Assembly: GCF_035195345.1 (NCBI RefSeq)
Contig: NZ_CP136574.1
Location: 1,913,871 to 1,977,870 of the forward strand
Direction: 5' to 3'
Source of the DNA: Flavobacterium sp.
GTDB lineage: Bacteria; Bacteroidota; Bacteroidia; Flavobacteriales; Flavobacteriaceae
Length of the DNA: 64,000 nucleotides
Positions 53,007 to 60,497 of this stretch are shown in pieces (position 1 is the first letter of the stretch; every line of letters starts with the position of its first letter). The position numbers and the translations under genes were made by a program. The notes below the pieces were generated by a model. The model was not told the origin of the DNA and did not search any database. It was given only the letters and a program-made list of their open reading frames with translations.

Positions 53007-53041
53007 TTTGTATCTTTCGTACGTTAAAAATTATTTTCTGC

Positions 53042-53049
53042 TACCTTTG
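53042..53049 (+). promoter_or_regulatory. -7 promoter element of the acidic protein gene
   Basis: TACCTTTG fits TAnnTTTG and lies 58 nt before the ATG at 53108. The -33 element is not at the expected spacing. Confidence 0.35.
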
Positions 53050-53107
53050 TAAGCAAAACAAAATTATTAAAAAACTATCGATATATTCAATTCCATCTAA
53101 TAAAGTT

Positions 53108-54103
53108 ATGAAGAAAAGAGTAACCGCTGAATTAATCAGTATTGCCCACCGAATTTTAAAGTTAAAAAACCATTCAGAAACGCTTAAATTACAGCAAGAA
53201 GCTAAAAATTTGTACGATCAATTGACGATTTTACGCTTTTATGAAGAGAATTTCGAAATGGTTAAAAATGAAATTTCGGAAGAAGTTTTGGTTGAAAAAT
53301 TAGAAGGGAAGCCAACCGAAGTTTTTGATGCGCCAATTCAGGATAAAGTTGTTGAAACTTCAGAGGCAGTTCACGTAGATGTTGCTCCAGCAGTAGAAGA
53401 AGTTGTTGCTGAATCTATTGTGGAAGAAAAAGTTGTAATTGCAGAATTAGTTGTAGAAGATGATGAGGAGGAGGAAGAAGTTTTGATGATTCCAATGGAA
53501 GAAGAACCAATTGAGGAAGAAATAATTGAAGAAGAGCCAATTGCTGATTCCGAAGCTTCGGAACCAAAAGCAGAAGAACCTGTAGCAAAACAAATTTCTT
53601 TTGAAGATTTATTGGTACACGATTACCAAGAATTGGATTTTGTAAAAGTAGAAGACGTTCCTGTTGAGGTTGAAAAAGCAAACGAAACTATTTTTGATTC
53701 CGAAACTTCGGAAGTAACTCCACCAGTGAAAGACGTAAAAGAAGAGGTTCAGCCAGAACCTGTAGTTGCTGATTCTGAAACTTCGGAACCAAAAGTACTA
53801 GAAGAAGAAGTAAAAGCTACGATTGAAAAAGTAGTACATGAACCAAAAATAAGTTCATTAAACGATCGATTGAATAAAACAATTTCTTTTGGTTTGAATG
53901 ATAGAATTGGATTTGAGAAAAAATTATTTGGAGGAAGTTCAGATGATTTCAACCGTGTAATTTCGCAATTGAATACGTTTGATAGTTTTGAAGAAGCAAA
54001 ATCGTTTGTTTTAGATTTCGTAAAACCAGATTATAACAATTGGGAAGGCTGCGAAGAATTCGAAACACGTTTCATGGAAATTGTGGAGAAAAAGTTTAGT
54101 TAA
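53108..54103 (+). CDS. Acidic repeat-containing protein, function unknown
   Basis: This 331-residue protein has three parts: a basic helical N-terminus (MKKRVTAELISIAHRILKLK, about 1-75), a long acidic linker (about 75-250) rich in Glu and Val, and a compact C-terminal domain (about 255-331) with LNDRIGFEKKLFGGSSDDF. The linker holds three in-frame copies of a palindromic element that encode DSEASEPK, DSETSEV and DSETSEPK. The outer parts look conserved in Flavobacteriaceae, but I know no function. No signal peptide is present. Confidence 0.85.
   Translation: MKKRVTAELISIAHRILKLKNHSETLKLQQEAKNLYDQLTILRFYEENFEMVKNEISEEVLVEKLEGKPTEVFDAPIQDKVVETSEAVHVDVAPAVEEVVAESIVEEKVVIAELVVEDDEEEEEVLMIPMEEEPIEEEIIEEEPIADSEASEPKAEEPVAKQISFEDLLVHDYQELDFVKVEDVPVEVEKANETIFDSETSEVTPPVKDVKEEVQPEPVVADSETSEPKVLEEEVKATIEKVVHEPKISSLNDRLNKTISFGLNDRIGFEKKLFGGSSDDFNRVISQLNTFDSFEEAKSFVLDFVKPDYNNWEGCEEFETRFMEIVEKKFS
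53548..53788. repeat. Three palindromic 16-bp elements inside a coding region
   Basis: TTCCGAAGCTTCGGAA at 53548-53563 is a perfect palindrome. Near copies follow at 53698-53713 (TTCCGAAACTTCGGAA) and 53773-53788 (TTCTGAAACTTCGGAA). The first and third share about 31 bp of almost identical flanking sequence. All three keep the reading frame. Confidence 0.75.
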
Positions 54104-54345
54104 TTTTAGTCGCAGTCACAGTTTTCAGTCTCAGACTCTTTTTGGTGATTCGTTCTAATTCGTGAAATTTCTGTTTTTACACAGAGATGCACCGAGTTTT
54201 TTTGAAGTAGATTCTTTTAAGAGAGATACACAGAGCGATTTCGTTTGTACAAACTTTTATGAGCTTTTTCATTTTAAGTAATTCACTTTGAAAAACTTAT
54301 ATGTTTAAAAAATTCGAATTAATTCGTGTTTATAAATAATTTTAA
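54104..54345. repeat. Intergenic region with dispersed short phrases
   Basis: This 242-bp gap holds AGTCGCAGTCACAGTTTTCA and CAGTCTCAGAC, then ACACAGAGATGCACCGAG and ATACACAGAG, then AATTCGAATTAATTCG. Such phrases are frequent in Flavobacterium intergenic DNA. No coding frame or clear promoter was found. Confidence 0.5.
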
Positions 54346-55017
54346 ATGAGTAAATTATATATCGTTCCAACGCCAATTGGCAATTTAGAAGACATGACTT
54401 TTCGTGCTATTAAAGTACTAAAAGAAGTCGATTTAATTTTAGCAGAAGACACGCGTACCAGCGGAAAATTGCTAAAGCACTTCGAAATTGCAACGCACAT
54501 GCACAGCCACCACATGCACAACGAACACAAAACCGTTGAAAATTTGGTGAAGCGTTTACAAGCAGGCGAAACCATTGCTTTAATCAGTGATGCAGGAACT
54601 CCAGCCATTTCCGACCCAGGATTTTTGCTTACACGCGCTTGTGTGGAAAACGGAATTGATGTGGAATGTTTACCAGGCGCAACTGCTTTTGTGCCGGCAT
54701 TGGTAAATAGCGGTTTACCCAATGATAAATTCGTATTCGAAGGATTTTTACCCGATAAAAAAGGAAGACAAACCCGATTTTTAGCCTTACAAGAAGAATA
54801 TCGTACGATGATTTTCTATGTATCGCCACACAAATTAAACAAAACCTTAGCCGAATTTGTCCAATATTTCGGAGCCGACAGACCTGTTTCTGTTTCTCGA
54901 GAATTATCCAAATTACACGAAGAAACCGTAAGAGGAACAGCAGAAGAAGTCTTAAAACACTTTGAAGCAAAACCCGCTAAAGGTGAAATTGTTGTGGTTG
55001 TGGGTGGGAAGAAATAG
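54346..55017 (+). CDS. rsmI: 16S rRNA (cytidine(1402)-2'-O)-methyltransferase
   Basis: This 223-residue enzyme methylates the 2'-O of C1402 in 16S rRNA with SAM. It has the tetrapyrrole-methylase fold: YIVPTPIGNLEDMTFRA at the start, EDTRTSGKLLKH near 35, ALISDAGTPAISDPG near 85 and LPGATAFVPALVNSGL near 110. The length is that of the short form without the C-terminal extension of E. coli YraL. It lies 51 bp before the Mrr gene. Confidence 0.95.
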   Translation: MSKLYIVPTPIGNLEDMTFRAIKVLKEVDLILAEDTRTSGKLLKHFEIATHMHSHHMHNEHKTVENLVKRLQAGETIALISDAGTPAISDPGFLLTRACVENGIDVECLPGATAFVPALVNSGLPNDKFVFEGFLPDKKGRQTRFLALQEEYRTMIFYVSPHKLNKTLAEFVQYFGADRPVSVSRELSKLHEETVRGTAEEVLKHFEAKPAKGEIVVVVGGKK

Positions 55018-55044
55018 TGTTCAGTGTTCAGATTTTAGTGAGCA
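55018..55044. repeat. Short GTTCAG-type intergenic repeat, copy 1
   Basis: TGTTCAGTGTTCAG with TTAGTGAGCAG resembles the phrase at 58266-58302. Confidence 0.4.
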
Positions 55045-55068
55045 GTTATAAATTTCATAAAATAACAA

Positions 55069-55953
55069 ATGACAGATAAAAGAAAAAAATCAACTCAAGC
55101 AGAATTTACTAAATGGTTCGGTCCACTTTTGAATGCTTTGAGAGAACTTGGAGGTTCAGGTAGACCAAAAGAAGTTGTTGAAGAAATTGCAAAAGCTGAA
55201 AAAATTAAAGATTCTCAAAGAGAAGAGGTTGTGAAATCTGGTATTTTAAGATTTGATAATCAAGTTGCTTGGGCGCGACAATATTTGGTTTGGGAAGGTT
55301 TACTTGATAATTCACAAAAAGGTGTTTGGACATTATCTTCAAAAGGACAAGAGACTTTTTTAACCCAAGATGATGCAAGAACAATTTTTTTAAAATGGGT
55401 TGAAATCCATCAGAAAGCAAAAAAACATAAATCGTCTAAAGATAAAATTGTACAAACTCAAGAGCAAGAAGAACCAGAAGAGTTAGATAATGAAATAACA
55501 CCGACTTTATTGGAAGTGTTGCAAAGTGTTTCTCCAATCGGATTTGAACATGTTTGTAAAAGACTTTTAAGAGAACATGGTTTTGAGAATGTTCACGTGA
55601 CTCAAGCTTCACACGATGGTGGAATTGATGGATATGGGACATTAGAGTTAAATCCTTTTGTAAGTATGAAAGTTTTATTTCAATGCAAAAGATATAAAGG
55701 AACTGTTTCGAGAGCTCAGATTGGAGATTTTAGAAATGCTATGATTGGTAGAGCAGATAAAGGAATTATATTGACTACGGGGACATTTTCTGAAGACGCA
55801 AAAAGAGAAGCTTCAAGAGACGGAGCGCCACCGATTGAGCTGATAGATGGAAAGAAATTAGTTAAACTTTTTGAAAAAGCTGAATTAGGTGTTAAACCTA
55901 AAATTGTTTATGAAGTAGACTATAATTTCTTTGAAACTTATATGAAAAAATAA
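55069..55953 (+). CDS. Mrr-type restriction endonuclease
   Basis: This 294-residue protein has an N-terminal winged-helix Mrr_N domain (about 15-95, with LRELGGSGRPKEVVEEIAK) and a C-terminal Mrr catalytic domain (about 150-270). PD-(D/E)xK-type residues are seen: E160 (GFEHVCKRLL), D183 and D187 (SHDGGIDGYG), and Q205/K207 (QCKRYKG). Mrr enzymes cut modified foreign DNA (type IV). No methylase gene lies nearby, in agreement with a type IV role. Target specificity is unknown. Confidence 0.92.
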   Translation: MTDKRKKSTQAEFTKWFGPLLNALRELGGSGRPKEVVEEIAKAEKIKDSQREEVVKSGILRFDNQVAWARQYLVWEGLLDNSQKGVWTLSSKGQETFLTQDDARTIFLKWVEIHQKAKKHKSSKDKIVQTQEQEEPEELDNEITPTLLEVLQSVSPIGFEHVCKRLLREHGFENVHVTQASHDGGIDGYGTLELNPFVSMKVLFQCKRYKGTVSRAQIGDFRNAMIGRADKGIILTTGTFSEDAKREASRDGAPPIELIDGKKLVKLFEKAELGVKPKIVYEVDYNFFETYMKK

Positions 55954-55980
55954 GAAAGTTTATTTTTGAAACAAAAAAAC

Positions 55981-56406
55981 ATGGAAACACACAACATAAC
56001 CACTACCTGGAAAGGTAATATGCAATTTGAGTCCACAAATCCAAGTGGCGATGTCATTTCAATTGATGCTGGTCCTGAAAATGGAGGCGAAGGAAAAGGC
56101 TTGCGTCCAAAAGCGTTGATGTTATCAGCTTTGGCTGGTTGCACTGGTTTAGACGTCGCTTCTTTACTAGAAAAAATGAAGTTAGACGTCGCCGATTTCA
56201 AAATTGAAACATCAGGTGAACTAACCGAAGAACATCCAAAAACGTATCACAAAGTAAAAGTAGATTACCATTTTTATGGCAACAATTTAGACGAGAAAAA
56301 GCTAGAAAAAGCCGTGAATTTATCGGTAGAAAAATATTGTGGTGTGATGGAAATGTTCCGTCAATTTGCAAAAGTTGAGGTGGCGATTTTTTATCATAAA
56401 CAATAA
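55981..56406 (+). CDS. OsmC-family protein
   Basis: This 141-residue protein starts at the ATG at 55981 rather than the upstream TTG. It belongs to the OsmC/Ohr family, which reduces organic hydroperoxides by paired cysteines. The two expected Cys lie in SALAGCTGLDVASLL and VEKYCGVMEMF. The family's OsmC branch responds to osmotic and oxidative stress. It is 27 bp after the Mrr gene, with no clear functional link. Confidence 0.92.
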   Translation: METHNITTTWKGNMQFESTNPSGDVISIDAGPENGGEGKGLRPKALMLSALAGCTGLDVASLLEKMKLDVADFKIETSGELTEEHPKTYHKVKVDYHFYGNNLDEKKLEKAVNLSVEKYCGVMEMFRQFAKVEVAIFYHKQ

Positions 56407-56415
56407 ATTTTTGCC

Positions 56416-56475
56416 AAGGATTACAGGATTACTACGGATTTAATCCTTATAATCTGTGCAATCTGTGGCTAAAAT
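56416..56475. repeat. Dispersed intergenic repeat, copy 2
   Basis: GGATTACAGGATTACTACGG with ATTTAATCC and AATCTGTGGCTAAAA matches the phrase at 46868-46937. No coding content is supported. Confidence 0.65.
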
Positions 56476-56487
56476 AAAAAATATTTA

Positions 56488-56495
56488 TACCTTTG
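56488..56495 (+). promoter_or_regulatory. -7 promoter element of recJ
   Basis: TACCTTTG fits TAnnTTTG. The ATG lies about 80 nt downstream, past the phrase AATTCTAATTTCTAAATTC. The -33 element is unclear. Confidence 0.35.
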
Positions 56496-56576
56496 TCATT
56501 CAATTATATAAGCCAAAATAACAGAGTTCAAACTAACATTCTGAATTCTAATTTCTAAATTCTAATTTTTAAAACT

Positions 56577-58265
56577 ATGCGTTGGAATCCAAAATCTAAG
56601 CCAAATCTAGAAAAAGTACAAGCCATTCAAAGTGCTCTTCAAGTCGATGCAATCATCGCAAAATTATTAGTTCAGCGAGGCATTGAAACCTTCGAACAAG
56701 CCAAAACCTTTTTTCGTCCCACTTTAGCCGATTTGCATAATCCGTATCTGATGAAAGATATGGACAAAGCTGTTGGGCGAATTGAAAAAGCGATTGCTAA
56801 AAATGAAAATATCTTAATTTTTGGTGACTATGATGTCGATGGAACAACTGCTGTTTCTTTAGTTTCGAGTTATTTACGTAGTTTTTATCCCAATGTTGCG
56901 ACCTATATTCCCGATAGATATGCAGAAGGTTACGGCATTTCTTATATGGGAATTGACTATGCCGAAGACAACGATATTTCCTTAATTATCGCATTGGATT
57001 GTGGTATCAAATCGATTGATCATGTCAATTATGCCAAAGCAAAAAACATCGATTTTATTATTTGCGACCATCACCGACCAGGCGATATTTTACCCGATGC
57101 GGTTGCAGTTTTAGATCCAAAACGAGACGATTGTTCGTATCCGTATGATGAATTATGCGGTTGCGGTGTTGGGTTCAAATTGATTCAGGCTTTAGCCGAA
57201 AACAGAAACCAAACCATTGATGATTTAGTATTGTATTTAGATTTAGTAGCAACAGCAATTGCAGCAGATATTGTTCCGATTACGGGTGAAAATCGGGTAT
57301 TGGCAAAATTTGGATTGGAAGTCATTAATTCCAATCCGCGACCAGGAATTAAGGCTTTGATTCAAAATGTAAAGAAGAAAGTCTTGACAATTACTGATGT
57401 TGTTTTCATCATTGCACCAAGAATCAATGCGGCAGGAAGAATCAAACACGGAAACGAAGCCGTTGCTTTATTAACCGAATATGATTTAGAACAAGCGGAG
57501 CAATTTGCCTCCGAAATCGAGCAACATAATTCCGATAGAAAAGAATTAGACAAACAAATTACCAAAGAAGCTTTACTCCAAATTGAAGAAAATAACGAGC
57601 AAAACCGATTTTCAACGGTTGTATATCAAGAAAATTGGCACAAAGGGGTTATCGGAATTGTGGCTTCACGATTGGTTGAAAATTATTATCGTCCAACCAT
57701 TGTTTTTACAAAAAGTGGAGAAAAATTAGCGGCTTCAGCCCGTTCAGTGAAAGATTTCGACGTATATAATGCCTTGGAAGCTTGTGCGGAACATTTGGAA
57801 CAATTCGGTGGCCACATGTATGCGGCTGGAATGACACTTTTGGAAGAAAACTACGAAAATTTCAAAAATGCCTTCGAAAAAATAGTCCAAGAAACCATTC
57901 ATCCCGATTTATTAATTCCTGAAATTTCATACGATGCCGAAATCGAATTGTCAGAACTTAATCCAAAGTTAATGCGTCTTTTGAGGCAATTTGAACCTTT
58001 CGGACCTCAAAATATGACACCGCTATTTCTTGCAAAAGAACTTACGGATTCCGGTTATGCTAAAACGTTAGGTGCAGATAACGAACATTTAAAAGCATTT
58101 GTAAAACAAGGTAATTCAGAAAATTTTGGAGCAATTGGTTTTGGATTGGGAAATAAATTAGATGTAGTTTCTCATAAAAATAAATTTGATGCTATTTTTT
58201 CATTGGAAGAAAATGAATGGAAAGATACTGTAACTTTGCAACTGCAATTACGCGATATTAGATAA
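56577..58265 (+). CDS. recJ: Single-stranded-DNA-specific exonuclease RecJ
   Basis: This 562-residue 5'-3' ssDNA exonuclease acts in recombination and repair. The DHH-family motifs are in order: FGDYDVDGTTAVSL near 81, ALDCGIKS near 140, CDHHRPGD near 162, and the DHHA1 region with FGGHMYAAGMTL near 415. The OB-fold follows. A stop codon is followed by the GTTCAG-type repeat. Confidence 0.96.
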   Translation: MRWNPKSKPNLEKVQAIQSALQVDAIIAKLLVQRGIETFEQAKTFFRPTLADLHNPYLMKDMDKAVGRIEKAIAKNENILIFGDYDVDGTTAVSLVSSYLRSFYPNVATYIPDRYAEGYGISYMGIDYAEDNDISLIIALDCGIKSIDHVNYAKAKNIDFIICDHHRPGDILPDAVAVLDPKRDDCSYPYDELCGCGVGFKLIQALAENRNQTIDDLVLYLDLVATAIAADIVPITGENRVLAKFGLEVINSNPRPGIKALIQNVKKKVLTITDVVFIIAPRINAAGRIKHGNEAVALLTEYDLEQAEQFASEIEQHNSDRKELDKQITKEALLQIEENNEQNRFSTVVYQENWHKGVIGIVASRLVENYYRPTIVFTKSGEKLAASARSVKDFDVYNALEACAEHLEQFGGHMYAAGMTLLEENYENFKNAFEKIVQETIHPDLLIPEISYDAEIELSELNPKLMRLLRQFEPFGPQNMTPLFLAKELTDSGYAKTLGADNEHLKAFVKQGNSENFGAIGFGLGNKLDVVSHKNKFDAIFSLEENEWKDTVTLQLQLRDIR

Positions 58266-58302
58266 AGTGTTTAGTGTTCAGTATCGAGTGTTCAGTTTAT
58301 AT
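58266..58302. repeat. Short GTTCAG-type intergenic repeat, copy 2
   Basis: AGTGTTTAGTGTTCAGTATC followed by GAGTGTTCAG resembles the phrase after rsmI at 55018-55044. Confidence 0.45.
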
Positions 58303-58330
58303 TTTTTGAAAAATTAATTAGAGTGCATTC

Positions 58331-59596
58331 GTGGCATCAAAATCTAAAAAAGACCCTTTTTCTTCCTTACGAATTCCCGAATTTCGCTGGTTTTTAGCCA
58401 TGCGATTGTTTATTGTATTGGCTTGGTCGATGCAATTTGTGTTGATTGAATGGGAAGTGTATCGCATGACAAAAGATCCATTATCACTAGGTTTAATTGG
58501 GTTAATGGAGATTATTCCGGCGATAAGTATGGCTTTGTTTGCTGGACACATTGTAGATCAAAACGAAAAGAGAGGTTTGTTGATTAAATGTTTTTCAGGA
58601 TTAGCAGCAATTAGTGCTTTGCTATGTTTGTTGGTGCATCCCAATTTTATAGCTTCTTATTCACAAAACACAATTTTTTACGGCATTTATGCTTTAGTTT
58701 TTGTGGGCGGCATCATTCGTGCTTTTTTAATTCCGTCTGTTTTTAGTTTATTGGGATTAATTATTCCTAAAAAAGAACAACCAAACGCAGCGACATGGAG
58801 CAGTTCTACTTGGCAAGTTGCGGCAGTAATCGGACCGGCATTAGCAGGATTTGCAATTGGTTGGGTTGGCGTGTTTTGGTCGTTGGTTTTTGTGGTTTTT
58901 TGTGTTGTAATAGCTCTAATCGTACTGACACAAATTGAAAGAAAACCTATTTTAAATCCAAAAATAGGCGAACCGATTTTCAAAAGTTTGAAAGAAGGAT
59001 TGTCGTTTGTATTTCATTCAAAACCTATTTTGAATGCGATTTCGCTTGATATGTTTGCTGTTTTATTTGGAGGAGCGGTAGCCTTATTGCCTATTTTTGC
59101 GCAAGATATTTTAAAAGTGGGTTCAGAAGGTTTCGGAATTTTGAGAGCAGCACCAGCTATTGGTGGGTTGATTACGATGTTAGTGGCTACCTCTATTCCG
59201 TTACATCAAAAAGCAGGTAAAAATTTGTTGTTAGCCGTTTTCGGATTTGGGGTTTGTATTATCATTTTCGGATTATCGACCAACTTTTGGTTATCCGTTG
59301 TAGCTTTATTTTTGAGTGGCGTTACCGATGGAATTTCTGTCGTAATTCGACAAACTATTCTTCAAATTTACACTCCTGACCATATGCGCGGACGTGTGTC
59401 TTCTGTGAATTCGATTTTTGTGGGTTCGTCTAATGAATTAGGTGCTTTTGAAAGCGGTTTAGCATCCAAAATTATGGGAGTAGTTCCAGCAGTTGTTTTT
59501 GGTGGTATGATGACTTTAGGAATTGTGGGAGTTACCGCCGTAGCCTCGCCAAAATTCAGAGAATTAGATATCGAAAAAGATTTAGAAACAATTTAG
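58331..59596 (+). CDS. MFS transporter
   Basis: This 421-residue inner-membrane protein has about 10-12 hydrophobic segments. The N-terminus MASKSKKDPFSSLRIPEFRWFLAMRLF and the AGHIVDQNEKRGLLIK loop between TM2 and TM3 match the EntS/MFS_3 group, whose members export siderophores or drugs. The start is GTG at 58331. The substrate is unknown. Confidence 0.9.
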   Translation: MASKSKKDPFSSLRIPEFRWFLAMRLFIVLAWSMQFVLIEWEVYRMTKDPLSLGLIGLMEIIPAISMALFAGHIVDQNEKRGLLIKCFSGLAAISALLCLLVHPNFIASYSQNTIFYGIYALVFVGGIIRAFLIPSVFSLLGLIIPKKEQPNAATWSSSTWQVAAVIGPALAGFAIGWVGVFWSLVFVVFCVVIALIVLTQIERKPILNPKIGEPIFKSLKEGLSFVFHSKPILNAISLDMFAVLFGGAVALLPIFAQDILKVGSEGFGILRAAPAIGGLITMLVATSIPLHQKAGKNLLLAVFGFGVCIIIFGLSTNFWLSVVALFLSGVTDGISVVIRQTILQIYTPDHMRGRVSSVNSIFVGSSNELGAFESGLASKIMGVVPAVVFGGMMTLGIVGVTAVASPKFRELDIEKDLETI

Positions 59597-60345
59597 TTTT
59601 TGAATTCTTTCAATTCCATTTTTTCTCCATCAAAAACTCCATAAGTGAAGTAGCCAATCCAATCGCCTAAATTAATGTATTTTGAATCTGGTGTTAATTC
59701 AATTTCTAAAGGCAAATGACGGTGACCAAAAACAAAGAAATTGTATAGTTTTGTTTCTAACTTTCGTTTGCAATATTGTACTAACCATTCATTGTCTTCG
59801 CCTAAATATTTTACATCTTCGGCTCCAGAAATCAATTTGTTTTTTACGGATAAATATTGAGCCAATTTTACACCAATATCGGGATGCAACCAACGAAATA
59901 ACCATTTTGAAAACGGATTGGTAAACACTTTTTTCATGCGTTTGTAACCCATATCGCCTGGGCCTTTTCCATCGCCGTGACCAATCAAAAATGTTTTTCC
60001 ATTAAATGTGAATTCTTGATTATCATGATAAACAGGAATGTTTAGTTCTTTTTGGAAATAATCGCTCATCCATAAGTCATGATTTCCTACAAAAAAATAG
60101 ATTGGAATGCCAGAATCTTTAATTTCTGCCAATTTTCCCAAAACCCTTATGAATCCCTTTGGGACAACAGTTTTGTACTCAAACCAAAAGTCGAATAAAT
60201 CACCTAAAAGAAAAATTGCATCGGCATCTTTTTTTATTTCATCTAGCCAATTAATAAATTTTTGTTCCCTAGGGAAACTCATTTTTGGCGTTGGAGCTCC
60301 AAAATGTTGATCGGATGCAAAATAGATTTTTGAGTTTATTTTCAA
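59593..60345 (-). CDS. lpxH: UDP-2,3-diacylglucosamine hydrolase
   Basis: This 250-residue metallophosphoesterase forms lipid X, a step in lipid A synthesis. Metal motifs are FASDQHFG, LLGDLFDFWFEY, VGNHDLWM, IGHGDGKGPGD and the C-terminal FGHRHLP. It could also be a related LpxH-like phosphoesterase. The start is TTG at 60345. The gene overlaps the 3' end of the MFS gene by 4 bp and is divergent from the large surface protein. Confidence 0.92.
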   Translation of the reverse strand: MKINSKIYFASDQHFGAPTPKMSFPREQKFINWLDEIKKDADAIFLLGDLFDFWFEYKTVVPKGFIRVLGKLAEIKDSGIPIYFFVGNHDLWMSDYFQKELNIPVYHDNQEFTFNGKTFLIGHGDGKGPGDMGYKRMKKVFTNPFSKWLFRWLHPDIGVKLAQYLSVKNKLISGAEDVKYLGEDNEWLVQYCKRKLETKLYNFFVFGHRHLPLEIELTPDSKYINLGDWIGYFTYGVFDGEKMELKEFKN

Positions 60346-60363
60346 AGTTATTTGTTTATTTTA

Positions 60364-60371
60364 CAAATATA
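60364..60371 (-). promoter_or_regulatory. -7 promoter element of lpxH
   Basis: The minus strand reads TATATTTG, 18 nt before the TTG start of lpxH. The -33 element is not clear. Confidence 0.4.
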
Positions 60372-60390
60372 CATAAATTATATAATGGTA

Positions 60391-60430
60391 AAAAATGCAT
60401 TTTATCGATAAAAAATGCATTTTATCGATA
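60391..60430. repeat. Exact 20-bp tandem repeat built of palindromes
   Basis: AAAAATGCATTTTATCGATA occurs twice in direct contact (60391-60410 and 60411-60430). Each copy contains the palindromes AAAATGCATTTT and TATCGATA. It lies between lpxH and the large surface protein and may be an operator. Confidence 0.8.
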
Positions 60431-60456
60431 TTAAGTTTTTAGGTTAATTTATTATG

Positions 60457-60464
60457 TAACTTTG
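60457..60464 (+). promoter_or_regulatory. -7 promoter element of the large surface protein
   Basis: TAACTTTG matches TAnnTTTG, 33 nt before the ATG at 60498. The tandem palindromes end 26 nt upstream, in the region where the -33 contact would be. Confidence 0.5.
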
Positions 60465-60497
60465 GATAATTAATCAAACCATAACTATAAAATAACA

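Noticed and set aside
55018..56406. Defence island around the Mrr gene
   Set aside because: The neighbours rsmI, osmC and recJ are housekeeping genes and no other defence gene was found.
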